DNA of 64,000 nt from UBA3069 sp050633465 (GCA_050633465.1 JBOEGO010000008.1:1-64000); one strand, 5' to 3'; numbered from the stretch's first letter, positions 51,263-60,936 are shown. Numbers and translations are program-made. The notes: a model not told the origin generated them from the letters alone.

Positions 51263-52603
51263 TCAATTCATCGACATGGGCAGGAACAGCGAAATTGCAG
51301 GCACCATGATCAGCAGGAACAGCACCACCAGATCAATGCCCAGAAACCGCCACAGCCCTGCAAATATCTGGCCGATTTCGATCTTTTCCTCGATCGCGGC
51401 GGCCAGAACGAACACGTTCAACCCCACGGGCGGCGTGATCAGGCCAATCTCCAACAGCTTCACAATCACCACGCCGAACCAGATCAGGTTCATGCCGTAG
51501 CTTTCGACCATCGGGATCATCAGCGGCAGGGTCAGCACCATGATGCCAACCGGATCAAGGAACATCCCCAGCACCAGATAGATGACGCAAACCACGAAAA
51601 TGAACATCCACGGGCCTACGTTTGCCTCTCCCAGCGCGGCGACCAGCGAATTGGACAGGCCGGTCAGCGCAATCAGCGACACGAAAATCTTGGCGCAGGC
51701 CGCGATAAAGAAGATTGCCCCCGTGGTGGTCATGGTTTCGCGCAGCAATGGCACCACATCGCGCAGCTTGATAAACCCGCGCGCCATGCCCAGCAGGGTC
51801 GCGAACAACAGCGAAATCGCCGCCGCCTCGGTTGCGGTGAAAAACCCGCCATAGATGCCGCCGATCACCAGAACGAACAGCAACACGGCTGGCCATGACC
51901 GCAGCGCCGCCATCAGTTTTTCACGCATGGTGAACACCTGATCCGGCACCGGCGCGATTTCGGGCGAACGGCGCACCCACAACACGATGACCAGCGCATA
52001 GCCCAGCATCGAAATCAGCCCCGGCAGGAACCCCGCCATAAACAGCTGGCTGATCGAGGTTTCGGTGAAAATGCCATAGATGATGAACAAAACCGAAGGC
52101 GGGATAAGCGACCCCAACGTGCCCCCCGCCGCGACGGATGCCGTGGCCAGACGCGGGTCATAGTTCAGGCGCAGCATTTCGGGGGTGCAAATGCGCCCCA
52201 TGGTCGATGCACAGGCGATGGACGAACCGGATATGGCCGAAAACCCGCCACAGCCCGCGACCGATGCAATGGCCACGCCACCGGGCAAACGCACCAGCCA
52301 GACGCGGGCGGCCTCGTATATTTCGGTGGTGATGCCCGCCTTATAGGCGATATGCCCCAGCGCGATGAACAGCGGGATCATCGACAGATCGTAGCTGTGC
52401 ACCAGATCGAAACTGGACGAAAACGACAGCGACAGCGTGGTCCACAGCGCACGTTCGGGCATAAAGGTGCCCGTGCGCGTGGCAAAGACAATGAAAATCG
52501 CCGTGACCGCCACGCCGCCGATGGCATAGGCAATAGGCACGCGGATCGCCAGTAAAAAGATGACGACGGCGCAAGCGATGTAACCGATGGTTGCCGGATC
52601 CAT
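51263..52603 (-). CDS. TRAP transporter large permease (DctM)
   Basis: A 446-aa membrane protein with about twelve helices, the catalytic transport subunit of a tripartite ATP-independent periplasmic transporter. Typical stretches are GGFSAISGSSIACASTMGRI and GGTLGSLIPPSVLFIIYGI. Together with the small permease and binding protein it imports an organic acid using a sodium gradient. It lies between the small permease and an acyl-CoA synthetase. Confidence 0.94.
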   Translation of the reverse strand: MDPATIGYIACAVVIFLLAIRVPIAYAIGGVAVTAIFIVFATRTGTFMPERALWTTLSLSFSSSFDLVHSYDLSMIPLFIALGHIAYKAGITTEIYEAARVWLVRLPGGVAIASVAGCGGFSAISGSSIACASTMGRICTPEMLRLNYDPRLATASVAAGGTLGSLIPPSVLFIIYGIFTETSISQLFMAGFLPGLISMLGYALVIVLWVRRSPEIAPVPDQVFTMREKLMAALRSWPAVLLFVLVIGGIYGGFFTATEAAAISLLFATLLGMARGFIKLRDVVPLLRETMTTTGAIFFIAACAKIFVSLIALTGLSNSLVAALGEANVGPWMFIFVVCVIYLVLGMFLDPVGIMVLTLPLMIPMVESYGMNLIWFGVVIVKLLEIGLITPPVGLNVFVLAAAIEEKIEIGQIFAGLWRFLGIDLVVLFLLIMVPAISLFLPMSMN

Positions 52604-52615
52604 ATGTGTGATTCC

Positions 52616-53110
52616 TTACAATTCGGCCGGTGCGGGCTTGCCCGTCACCGCGGCCTTTAGATCAACCAGAAAAACCTGAACCAGACGCAGCCAGAACATT
52701 CCGATCGCCAGCACGAACAATGCGCGGCTGGGCCATTTGGGCAGTTGATATTCGCCGCCATAATGCGACCCGCGGGCAAAGTTCTTGGAAAACTCCATCC
52801 AGCCCGCCACCAGCAGCGACGTAACCACGATCATGCCAATCAACCCCGCCAGAACCGCAATCCAGCGGTTCAACCCGTCGGGGAAATGGTTGGCGATAAA
52901 TTCGATTGCAACATGGGCGCGCCGCGCCGTTGCGCCGCTCAGCGGGAACAGGATCGCGGGCACCATCAATTCGCGCACCATGATCATACTGTCGGGGATG
53001 CCGATCAGAATGACCTCTCGGGCGACAATGTTCAGGGTGATCAGCAGGCACAGCAGCACCACGGCCACAGCAGCAAGCGTGTCGAGAATCAGCTCGATAC
53101 GGTTGAACAT
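52616..53110 (-). CDS. TRAP transporter small permease (DctQ)
   Basis: A 164-aa protein with four helices that pairs with DctM. The start at 53110 (MFNRIELILDTLAAV) has GGAG seven bases upstream; a TTG at 53122 in the same frame is less likely. It follows the binding protein after a 124-base gap and precedes dctM by 12 bases. Confidence 0.9.
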   Translation of the reverse strand: MFNRIELILDTLAAVAVVLLCLLITLNIVAREVILIGIPDSMIMVRELMVPAILFPLSGATARRAHVAIEFIANHFPDGLNRWIAVLAGLIGMIVVTSLLVAGWMEFSKNFARGSHYGGEYQLPKWPSRALFVLAIGMFWLRLVQVFLVDLKAAVTGKPAPAEL

Positions 53111-53234
53111 GGGGTTCTCCAACGGAATTGGGAAATAAAACTTGTCGGTTTTGCGCTGCCCCGATCCTGACGGGAGGGCCAGAAAACGGGGCAGGCATCG
53201 GGCAATGCTGCGACAGATCGCAGATGCTTGCCCT

Positions 53235-54290
53235 TTACTTCCAGGGCAGGCCGTCTGCTTCCATCACGGCTTCCCATTTGTCGATCAGGGCATACAGCTC
53301 GTTCAGCAGGGCGGTGCCATCGGTGCCAACGGCTTCGGCGTCAACCTTCCACTTTTCGATCATCGGCGCGCTGGTTTCGCTCATCTTGTCGTAACCGGCA
53401 TCGCTCAGCTTGACGAATTCAACTGCGTCGTCGCCCGTTGTCAGGGTTTCCAGCGCCTTGACGTCGGCCTCTTCCAGTGCCTCGCCATAGAAATTCATCA
53501 CATCGGGACCGATGCTCAGAATGGCGGCTTGCTGTTCTTCGGTCAGGGACAGGAACCTGTCCTTGTTCATCACGGTGGCAAGGCTGGTCACAGTGGAATA
53601 GCGCAGCTCGGTCATGGTGTCGATTTCCTCGTTCAACTTCGAGGCGACGGCGTAATAGGCATAGGTGACCGAACAATCAATCAGGCCGGTTTCCATGCTT
53701 TGATACACGTCATAGATCGGCATGTTGACCATGTTACCGCCCAGCGCGGCCAGAACATCACCCGACGATCCGGTATGGGCAATTTTGGTGCCTTTGATGT
53801 CTTCGATCGAACGAATGCCATCGCCGCGACAGGCCAGAATGGCGGGCGACAGGGAAAACGGCGCGATATAGACCAGATTCATTTCGTCCAGACGTTCCTG
53901 CAACCGTTCGTTGGTGGTGAACATCTCATACACCGCCTGCATCATCACCCAAGGGTGCGCAGGTTTGTCCAGCAACAGACCGGCCATTTGCAATTCGGGG
54001 AATTCCGATGCGGAATAGGCGCCGATGATCACGCCCAGATCGGCCACACCAACGGAAAAGGATCCAAGCGCGGCATTGGTTTTGAACAGCGCGCCACCCC
54101 AGTTCTGGTCAACGGTCACTTCGCCGTTTGTGCGCTCGGCAATTTGTTCTGCGATGTAATTCACCGCCTTGGCGCGCACACCACGATTGGGGCCGGGTTC
54201 ATTGGCGATCAGACTGGTTTCGGCCTGCGCCGTTGCGGCGGTGACGGCCAGAATGGCCGCGCTTAGCGTGGTTTTGAAAAATGTGTTCAT
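53235..54290 (-). CDS. TRAP transporter substrate-binding protein (DctP/TAXI-like)
   Basis: A 351-aa periplasmic binding protein with a signal peptide ending AQA-ETS near residue 23. The DctP fold has the family pattern SMETGLIDCSVTYAYY. The start at 54290 (MNTFFKTTLSAAIL) follows GGGAGGACTATCC; the longer frame is rejected. It captures a carboxylic acid for the DctQM permease. The ligand is not known, but the neighbouring acyl-CoA enzymes point to a fatty or branched acid. A MarR-type motif lies upstream at 54353-54366. Confidence 0.92.
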   Translation of the reverse strand: MNTFFKTTLSAAILAVTAATAQAETSLIANEPGPNRGVRAKAVNYIAEQIAERTNGEVTVDQNWGGALFKTNAALGSFSVGVADLGVIIGAYSASEFPELQMAGLLLDKPAHPWVMMQAVYEMFTTNERLQERLDEMNLVYIAPFSLSPAILACRGDGIRSIEDIKGTKIAHTGSSGDVLAALGGNMVNMPIYDVYQSMETGLIDCSVTYAYYAVASKLNEEIDTMTELRYSTVTSLATVMNKDRFLSLTEEQQAAILSIGPDVMNFYGEALEEADVKALETLTTGDDAVEFVKLSDAGYDKMSETSAPMIEKWKVDAEAVGTDGTALLNELYALIDKWEAVMEADGLPWK

Positions 54291-54352
54291 GGATAGTCCT
54301 CCCTGTGACCAGCCGGGCCTTGTGCCCGGTCTGTCCTCCGTTAAAAATGATA

Positions 54353-54366
54353 GCAAGATAACTATA
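54353..54366 (+). promoter_or_regulatory. Candidate MarR-regulator motif upstream of the TRAP operon
   Basis: GCAAGATAACTATA shares 12 of 14 bases with GCAAGATAATTATG in the divergent SDR/acyl-CoA dehydrogenase promoter. It lies in an AT-rich stretch 63 bases before the binding-protein start, with a partial inverted match around 54357-54371. The MarR gene lies between the two sites. Confidence 0.5.
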
Positions 54367-54428
54367 ATCTAGCAACCTATTTGCTGACAAATTATAACCC
54401 TGCTTTGCAGATAGATCCGGGCGCAACC

Positions 54429-55412
54429 CTAAGCTGTTGCGCGGGCCAGCTGCGCCGAAAGCCGTTGCTGCGCGGCGTTGAATTCGCGCTCCAGCCGGGC
54501 GACCAGATCGGCCACGGGCACCACATCATGCACCGCGCCAATTCCCTGCCCCGAACCCCATATCTCTTTCCAGCTTTTGGGTTTTTCGCGATCTTCGGCG
54601 AAATTCATCTTGGATGGATCGGACCGTTCCAACGCGTCAGGGTCCATGCCCGCCGCCGCGATCGACGGTTTCAAATAGTTGCCCCAGACGCCGGTAAACA
54701 GGTTGGAATATACGATGTCCTCGGCCCCTGATCCGGCGACCATCTGTTTGTAACCGGGGACGGCGTTGGCCTCTTGCGTGGCGATGAATGCCGACCCGGC
54801 GTATCCGCCATCGGCGCCCATCGCCATGGCGGCCAAAATCGAATCGCCCCGCGCGATGGCGCCGGACAGGAACAGTGGCCCGTTGAACCAGTCGCGGATT
54901 TCACCGATCAGGGCCAGCGGTGATTGCGCACCCGCATGGCCCCCCGCCCCTGCGGCCACGGCGACCAGCCCGTCCGCGCCCTTTTCAATCGCTTTGTGGG
55001 CGAAACGGTTGTTGATCACGTCATGCAACACGATGCCGCCACCGGAATGCGCGGCCTCGTTCACCTCGACCCGCGCGCCCAATGACGTGATCCAGATCGG
55101 CACCTTGTGGCGGGCGCAGATTTCCAGATCGCGGTCCAGCCGTGCATTGGATTTATGAACGATCTGGTTGACGGCAAAAGGCGCGGCGGGATTGTCGGGA
55201 TTGGCCTGATTGTGGCGGTCCAGCTCTTCTTCGATCCGGGTCAGCCACTCGTCCAGGCTTTGCCCGTCTTTTTCGCGGGCGTTCAGCGCAGGGAATGACC
55301 CGACAATTCCCGCCTTGCACTGGGCAATCACCAGTTCGGGGGTCGAGATGATGAACAGCGGGCTGGCGATCAGCGGCAGGCGCAGGTTTTGCATTTGGAT
55401 GGGAAGTGTCAT
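54429..55412 (-). CDS. Nitronate monooxygenase family flavoprotein
   Basis: A 327-aa TIM-barrel FMN protein of the nitronate monooxygenase / 2-nitropropane dioxygenase family (NAD(P)H-dependent flavin oxidoreductase). The FMN-binding AAGAGGHAGAQSPLALIGEI and GADGGYAGSAFIATQEA stretches are typical. Its true substrate in acyl-CoA gene clusters is unclear; it may act as a flavin reductase or on an unsaturated CoA ester. It precedes the TRAP operon on the same strand, separated by the transporter promoter region. Confidence 0.85.
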   Translation of the reverse strand: MTLPIQMQNLRLPLIASPLFIISTPELVIAQCKAGIVGSFPALNAREKDGQSLDEWLTRIEEELDRHNQANPDNPAAPFAVNQIVHKSNARLDRDLEICARHKVPIWITSLGARVEVNEAAHSGGGIVLHDVINNRFAHKAIEKGADGLVAVAAGAGGHAGAQSPLALIGEIRDWFNGPLFLSGAIARGDSILAAMAMGADGGYAGSAFIATQEANAVPGYKQMVAGSGAEDIVYSNLFTGVWGNYLKPSIAAAGMDPDALERSDPSKMNFAEDREKPKSWKEIWGSGQGIGAVHDVVPVADLVARLEREFNAAQQRLSAQLARATA

Positions 55413-55445
55413 GTCTTTTCCTCCGGTCAGGTCTGGCTACTTGGG

Positions 55446-56591
55446 TCAGGCAACGGTGCCTTGCGCGAATAATTGTTCGATCTCGGCCGCATCCAGCCCC
55501 GCGTCCTGCAACACCGCACGGCTGTTGGCACCGGGGGCGGGGGGCGTGGATGGCAGCGGCAAAACGGTGCCGCCGAAACGCGGCGCGGGCATGGGTTGCA
55601 CCGGGCCATCGGGCGCGAATGTGCCCCGCGCAATGTTATGGGGGTGGGTTGCGGCTTCGGACGGGCTAAGGACGGGGGCGAAACAGGCGTCGGACCCTTC
55701 CAGCAGCTCCACCCAATGGGCGCGGGGTTGCGACAAAAACAGCGCCGTGAACCGGGCACGCATGTCGGGCCATGTGGCGGGGTCGTCGCGATCACCGATC
55801 TGGTCGGCCTCCAGCCCCAACAGGCCCAACAGACAGGCCCAGAATTTGGGCTCCAACGCGCCGATGGTGATCCATCCACCGTCCGCGCATTCGTAAACCC
55901 CATACCATGGCACACCACCGTCCAGCGCGTTCGCGGCGCGCTCGTCTGTCCAGCGGCCCATGGCGCGGCGGCTGTAGATCATGCTCATCAATGCGGTGGT
56001 GCCATCGCAAATCGCCGCATCCACCACATCGCCGCGCCCGGTGCGTGCGGCCTGTAACAGCCCCGTCACCATGCCAAAGGCCAGAAACATGCCGCCGCCG
56101 CCGAAATCACCCAGCAGGTTCATCGGAAAGCTGGGCTTGTGCCCCGCCTCGCCCGTGGACCACAAGGCGCCGGACAGCGCGATATAGTTCAGGTCATGCC
56201 CCGCCGTATGCGCCACGGGGCCATCCTGCCCCCAGCCGGTCATACGGCCATAGACCAGCGCAGGGTTGACCGCATGGGCAGCATCGGGGCCAAGCCCCAG
56301 CCGCTCCATCACGCCGGGGCGGAACCCTTCGATCAACCCGTCAGCACCGGCCATCAACCGCAGCGCCAGCGCCACCGCATCGGGGTTTTTCAGATCCAGC
56401 GCGATGGATTTGCGACCCCGCGCCATGTAATCCAGTTCGGGCTGGTCCGCCACGGCCCCCGAACGGTCGATGCGGATCACCTCGGCCCCCATATCGGCCA
56501 GCATCATGCCCGCGAACGGACCCGGACCAATGCCCGCGAATTCAATGATGCGCAGCCCCGCAAGCGGGGGCGCAGATGCGTTATCCAGCAT
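55446..56591 (-). CDS. Alpha-methylacyl-CoA racemase-like CoA-transferase family III protein
   Basis: A 381-aa CaiB/BaiF fold protein. The pair GHDLNY (His132) and NLLGDFGGGGMF (Asp162) matches the catalytic pair of alpha-methylacyl-CoA racemases rather than plain CoA-transferases. The enzyme interconverts R and S 2-methylacyl-CoAs so that beta-oxidation can proceed. The start at 56591 (MLDNASAPPLAGL) has AAGGA seven bases upstream. It lies next to a nitronate monooxygenase and a MarR regulator. Confidence 0.88.
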   Translation of the reverse strand: MLDNASAPPLAGLRIIEFAGIGPGPFAGMMLADMGAEVIRIDRSGAVADQPELDYMARGRKSIALDLKNPDAVALALRLMAGADGLIEGFRPGVMERLGLGPDAAHAVNPALVYGRMTGWGQDGPVAHTAGHDLNYIALSGALWSTGEAGHKPSFPMNLLGDFGGGGMFLAFGMVTGLLQAARTGRGDVVDAAICDGTTALMSMIYSRRAMGRWTDERAANALDGGVPWYGVYECADGGWITIGALEPKFWACLLGLLGLEADQIGDRDDPATWPDMRARFTALFLSQPRAHWVELLEGSDACFAPVLSPSEAATHPHNIARGTFAPDGPVQPMPAPRFGGTVLPLPSTPPAPGANSRAVLQDAGLDAAEIEQLFAQGTVA

Positions 56592-56639
56592 CCGGTATCC
56601 TTTCATGATTGGCGGGTCACCCCGCCCCGATCGCAGGCC

Positions 56640-57089
56640 CTAGCGGCTTGCGATTGCCGTTTTCAGATTGCTGCGCATCTGGCGCAGCACCTTCAGCGTG
56701 ACTTGCAGATCGGCGTCGCAAATGCCTGCATTGGCAATCTCGTCCACCTCGAAAATGGTCTGCGTCATCACCTTGACCAGCGCCTTGGCCTTGGTCGTGG
56801 CATAGATGCGGTTGGAACGGCGGTCATCGGGGTCGGCGCGGCGTTCTACAAACCCGCGCGCCTCTAGCCGGTCGATCAGTTTTGACGTGGTGACAGTGGC
56901 AATTTCCAGACGGCTGGCCAGTTCGGCCTGCCGCAACCCGTTTTCACGGATCAAATGCACCAATACCCACCCCTGTGACATGGTCATGTCATGGGGTTTC
57001 AGGAAAGAGTCAAAAATGATGGCACGAAAGCGGGCAATATCCTGATACACAGGATTATTGTCTGCGCTTAGGGACGTCTCTTTTGGCAT
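56640..57089 (-). CDS. MarR family transcriptional regulator
   Basis: A 149-aa winged-helix regulator with the recognition region RQAELASRLEIATVTTSKLI and wing ERRADPDDRRSNRIYAT. The start at 57089 (MPKETSLSADNN) has AGGA five bases upstream; an ATG at 57104 is possible. It sits inside the catabolic cluster and probably represses it until an acyl-CoA or aromatic effector binds. Repeated GCAAG-type motifs at 54353 and 58131-58166 are candidate sites. Confidence 0.88.
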   Translation of the reverse strand: MPKETSLSADNNPVYQDIARFRAIIFDSFLKPHDMTMSQGWVLVHLIRENGLRQAELASRLEIATVTTSKLIDRLEARGFVERRADPDDRRSNRIYATTKAKALVKVMTQTIFEVDEIANAGICDADLQVTLKVLRQMRSNLKTAIASR

Positions 57090-57189
57090 TATTTCCTGTT
57101 CCATGTCGGACTGACCGCCAGATCGCAATTCCTTACGCGAGGCGCGGATTCAAATCAAGTTTTCGAACCCCGCGCCCCGTTTCCATGCC

Positions 57190-58092
57190 CTAGATCGGGT
57201 CCCATGCGAACACATCCGCCGAACGGTCCAGATCGAAAAAGCTGGCCTTCATCGCAGGCAGGGCGTGGTCGCGCACGGTTTCCGGCGTCCACCCTTCGGA
57301 CCGATGCACCGAACGGATCGGGCGCGGCTGGCTCATCAGGAAAATCTCGTTGTTGCGAATGCAGAAAATCTGCCCCGTCGTGTCGCAATCGGGCGCAGCC
57401 AGGGCCACGCATAAGGGTGCGATTTTCGCCGGTGTCATTTCCTTGATCCGCTCCACGCGGGCTTTTTCGGCATCGGTTTTCGCGGGGATGGTGCCGATCA
57501 GACGCGACCACGCAAAGGGCGCGATACAATTGGACCGCACGTTGAACCGCGCCATATCCAGCGCCAGCGACTTTGACAGCCCGACGATGCCCATTTTCGC
57601 CGCCGAATAATTCGCCTGCCCGAAATTGCCGATCAAACCCGAGGTCGAGGTGAAGTTCAGAAAACACCCCGAAGCCTGCATCTTGAATTGTTTCGCCACG
57701 GCCTGCGCCATGTTGAAACTGCCCTTCAGATGCACGGCGATCACGGAATCCCAGTCCGCTTCGGTCATCTTGTGGAAAATCACGTCGCGCAGGATGCCCG
57801 CATTGTTGACCACCACGTCGATGGCTCCGAATTCGTCCATCGCCTGTTGATACATGGCATCCGCGTCGGCGGCCTTGGCCACATTGCCGAAATTCGCCGT
57901 GGCCTCGCCGCCATTGGCGCGGATTTCGTTCACCACCTCTTGCGCGGGGGTCGCATCGGCGCCTGCGCCATCTGCCGCACCGCCCAGATCGTTGACAATC
58001 ACGCGCCCGCCATGTGCGGCCATCATCAGCGCAATATCGCGCCCGATGCCACGGCCCGCTCCGGTTACGACCACTACCTTACCATCCAGCAT
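57190..58092 (-). CDS. HSD17B4-like short-chain dehydrogenase
   Basis: A 300-aa SDR with GAGRGIG at residues 11-17, NNAGILRD and YSAAKMGIVGLSKSLA. The GRVIVNDLGG and long C-terminal extension after NNEIF (PIRSVHRSEGWTPETV) match the (3R)-hydroxyacyl-CoA dehydrogenase part of human HSD17B4-type multifunctional enzymes. It probably oxidises a 3-hydroxyacyl-CoA made from a branched chain. The start at 58092 has GAGGAGGACAGA upstream. It is divergent from the acyl-CoA dehydrogenase gene. Confidence 0.88.
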   Translation of the reverse strand: MLDGKVVVVTGAGRGIGRDIALMMAAHGGRVIVNDLGGAADGAGADATPAQEVVNEIRANGGEATANFGNVAKAADADAMYQQAMDEFGAIDVVVNNAGILRDVIFHKMTEADWDSVIAVHLKGSFNMAQAVAKQFKMQASGCFLNFTSTSGLIGNFGQANYSAAKMGIVGLSKSLALDMARFNVRSNCIAPFAWSRLIGTIPAKTDAEKARVERIKEMTPAKIAPLCVALAAPDCDTTGQIFCIRNNEIFLMSQPRPIRSVHRSEGWTPETVRDHALPAMKASFFDLDRSADVFAWDPI

Positions 58093-58130
58093 TCTGTCCT
58101 CCTCCTCGAGCAATTTGCTTGGCCACATAT

Positions 58131-58166
58131 TTAATTAGCTTGCTCACTGTTTGCAAGATAATTATG
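58131..58166. promoter_or_regulatory. Inverted GCAAG-type motifs in the divergent promoter
   Basis: AGCAAGCTAATTAA on the minus strand (58144-58131) and TGCAAGATAATTAT on the plus strand (58152-58165) are inverted copies seven bases apart. The plus-strand copy closely matches the motif upstream of the TRAP binding protein. Together they form a plausible dimeric MarR operator controlling both the SDR and the acyl-CoA dehydrogenase. Confidence 0.55.
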
Positions 58167-58206
58167 CTGTCGATAACAAAACGCATCAGCGGGAGGAGGA
58201 AACCCA

Positions 58207-59358
58207 ATGTTCGAACGCTCCATATTCAACGAAGACCACGAAATGTTTCGCGATCAGGTTCGCCGGTTTGTCGAAAATGAAATCACACCACATCACGCAG
58301 AATGGGAAAAACAGGGATTCGTCAGCCGCGAGGCATGGCTGAAGGCCGGTGAAAACGGGTTGCTATGCCCCGCCATGCCCGAGGAATACGGCGGCGCAGG
58401 TGCCGATTTCATGTTCTCCATGATCGTGATGGAGGAACTGTCGCGCGCAGGTGCATTGGGGCCGGGTTTTTCCCTGCATTCCGATATCGTTGCGCCCTAT
58501 ATCCTGCACTACGGCAATGATGCGCTGAAACAGAAATGGCTGCCGGAAATGGCCGCGGGCCGTGCCATCGGGGCCATCGCCATGACCGAACCCGCCGCAG
58601 GGTCCGACGTGCAGGGCATCAAAACCACCGCCATCCGCGATGGCGACGATTTCGTCATCAACGGGCAAAAGGTGTTCATCACCAATGGCGGAAATTGCGA
58701 TATTCTGGTGCTGGCCTGCAAAACCGACCCGTCGCAAGGGGCCAAAGGCACCAGCCTGATTCTGGTCGAAGCAGACCGCGCCGGTTTCACCAAGGGCACC
58801 CTGCTGGAAAAAGTCGGCTGGAAGGCCCAGGACACCGCCGAGCTGTTCTTTGACAATGTGCGCGTGCCCGCCAGCAACCTGTTGGGCGTCGAGGGGCGCG
58901 GTTTCTATCAACTGATGGAGCAACTGCCACAGGAACGGCTGATTCAGGCGGTGCGGGCCTCGGCTGCATTAGAGGCGGCGCTGGAATGGACAGTGGAACA
59001 CACGACCCAGCGCAAGGCATTCGGCCGCGCCATCGCCGATTTCCAGAACACCCGTTTCAAACTGGCCGAGATAAAGGCCCAGGCCGTGGTCATGCGCATT
59101 TTCACCGACAAATGTCTGGAAATGCATATGGAGAAGAAACTGGATGCCGTGGACGCCGCATTGGCGAAAATGGTCACATCCGAAACCCTGTGCAAATGTC
59201 TGGATGAATGCCTGCAACTGTTTGGCGGCTATGGCTATATGTGGGAATATCCCGTTGCACGCGCATGGGCCGATGCCCGCGTGGGCCGGATCGCGGGCGG
59301 CACTGGCGAAATCATGCGCGAAATCGTGGGCCGTTCGGTCACAGGGGGCGCGAAATGA
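58207..59358 (+). CDS. Acyl-CoA dehydrogenase, long-chain (LCAD)-like
   Basis: A 383-aa flavoprotein. The FAD and substrate stretches AIAMTEPAAGSDVQGIKT and TQRKAFGRAIADFQNTRFKL are present. The C-terminal QLFGGYGYMWEYPVARAWAD and GGTGEIMREIVGRSV closely match human long-chain acyl-CoA dehydrogenase, which can also use 2-methyl-branched substrates. The start at 58207 follows GGGAGGAGGAAACCC. It is translationally coupled to the next ligase by ATGA and lies across a shared promoter from the HSD17B4-like SDR. Confidence 0.92.
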   Translation: MFERSIFNEDHEMFRDQVRRFVENEITPHHAEWEKQGFVSREAWLKAGENGLLCPAMPEEYGGAGADFMFSMIVMEELSRAGALGPGFSLHSDIVAPYILHYGNDALKQKWLPEMAAGRAIGAIAMTEPAAGSDVQGIKTTAIRDGDDFVINGQKVFITNGGNCDILVLACKTDPSQGAKGTSLILVEADRAGFTKGTLLEKVGWKAQDTAELFFDNVRVPASNLLGVEGRGFYQLMEQLPQERLIQAVRASAALEAALEWTVEHTTQRKAFGRAIADFQNTRFKLAEIKAQAVVMRIFTDKCLEMHMEKKLDAVDAALAKMVTSETLCKCLDECLQLFGGYGYMWEYPVARAWADARVGRIAGGTGEIMREIVGRSVTGGAK

Positions 59359-60926
59359 TCCAGTTTCCGGATTTTATCCGCAAATACGCAGCGACCACGC
59401 CCGACCGGCGCGCGCTGCATTTTGAAGGGCGCGATTTCACTTGGGCACAGTTCAATGACCGCTGCCATCGCATGGCGCAGGCGCTGGTCAATCTGGGCGT
59501 GGAACCGGGCGGGCGCGTTGCCTTTCTGGGCCAGAATTCGCATTGGCTGGTCGAAACCTATTTCACCCCCTGCATGATCGGCGCCATCGCGGTGCCGATC
59601 AATTTCCGCCTGTCCGAATCGGAAATGGTTGACCTGATCGCCGATTGCACCCCCACCGTGCTGATCGTGGATCGCCATTTTCAGGACCGCGCAGCAGACC
59701 TGATGCGGCTGTGCCCCTCCCTGAAACACCTGATTTTCGCCGATTGGGACACGCCGACCGACAGCTTGCCCGCCGACACGATCCATTATGGCACCCTGCT
59801 GGCCGAAACCCCGCCGGTTGCCAATGATGCCTTTGTGGACCGGGCCAGCAAATCCGACGACACCATGATCCTGTTTTACACATCCGGCACCACGGGCGCG
59901 CCCAAGGGCGTGATGCTGTCGCATTCCAACCTCTTGGTGAATGCCACCGGATCGGGACACCTCTACGGGTTCCTGCAAGAGGACGTGCTGCTGCTCTCCG
60001 GCCCGATGTTCCACCTTGGCACCGGCAGCCGTGTCTATACCGCGCTGGCCTATGGCGCGACCATGGTGGTGCAGTCGAAATTCGAAGTGACCGAAACCAT
60101 GCAGATGATCGAGGCACAGAAAATTTCGACCATGACGCTGGTCCCTACCATGCTCAGCATGATCATGGACCACCCGGAATTTTCGCGCTTCGATTTCAGC
60201 TCGATCCGCTGCCTGACCTATGGCGCATCCCCGATGCCGATCAAACTGATGGAACGCGCGCTGGATGCCATCCCCGGCATCGTGTTCTGTCAGGGCTATG
60301 GCATGACCGAAACCTCGCCCGTGCTGACGGTGCTGCCCCCCGCCGATCACGTGCCGGGCAACCCGATGATTGGCAAACTGGCCTCGGTCGGGAAGCCGAT
60401 GATCTATGCCGAACTGCGCGTGGTCGACGAGGATGACAACCCAGTGCCGACAGGCCAGTCAGGCGAGGTTTTGGTGCGTGGCCCGCAGGTGATGAACGGC
60501 TATTGGAACCGCCCCGACGACACCGCCCATGCCATGCGCGGCGGGTTTTATCACACCGGCGATGCCGGATATCTGGACGAAGACGGGTATCTGTTTCTGG
60601 TCGGGCGCACCAAGGAAATGATCATTTCCGGCGGTGAAAACGTCTATCCGATCGAAACCGAAAACGCGCTGTCCAAACATGCGGCTGTGGCGCAAAGCGC
60701 GGTGCTGGGCCTGCCCCATCCCCATTGGGGGGAAACGGTGCATGCCGTGGTTGCCCTGCATGATGGCGCATCCGCTGACGAAACCGATCTGATCGCCCAT
60801 TGCCGCGAATTGATCGCGCATTACAAGGCACCGCGCGGCATCACGATCTGGGACGGGGCGCTGCCGCTGTCGCCCACCAACAAGATCGACAAAAACGCAA
60901 TCCGGCGGGCGCTGCTGGATAAATAA
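59355..60926 (+). CDS. Fatty-acid-CoA ligase (AMP-forming)
   Basis: A 523-aa ANL-superfamily ligase with FYTSGTTGAPKGVM, GYGMTETSP, TGDAGYLDEDGYL and the C-terminal PTNKIDKNAIRR catalytic lysine region. It activates a carboxylic acid to the CoA ester. The ATG at 59355 overlaps the dehydrogenase stop; the longer frame runs antisense-like inside that gene. It is the second activating enzyme of the region, beside the one at 49709-51250, so two acids or two steps may be activated. Confidence 0.93.
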   Translation: MIQFPDFIRKYAATTPDRRALHFEGRDFTWAQFNDRCHRMAQALVNLGVEPGGRVAFLGQNSHWLVETYFTPCMIGAIAVPINFRLSESEMVDLIADCTPTVLIVDRHFQDRAADLMRLCPSLKHLIFADWDTPTDSLPADTIHYGTLLAETPPVANDAFVDRASKSDDTMILFYTSGTTGAPKGVMLSHSNLLVNATGSGHLYGFLQEDVLLLSGPMFHLGTGSRVYTALAYGATMVVQSKFEVTETMQMIEAQKISTMTLVPTMLSMIMDHPEFSRFDFSSIRCLTYGASPMPIKLMERALDAIPGIVFCQGYGMTETSPVLTVLPPADHVPGNPMIGKLASVGKPMIYAELRVVDEDDNPVPTGQSGEVLVRGPQVMNGYWNRPDDTAHAMRGGFYHTGDAGYLDEDGYLFLVGRTKEMIISGGENVYPIETENALSKHAAVAQSAVLGLPHPHWGETVHAVVALHDGASADETDLIAHCRELIAHYKAPRGITIWDGALPLSPTNKIDKNAIRRALLDK

Positions 60927-60936
60927 CACAAGGAAA

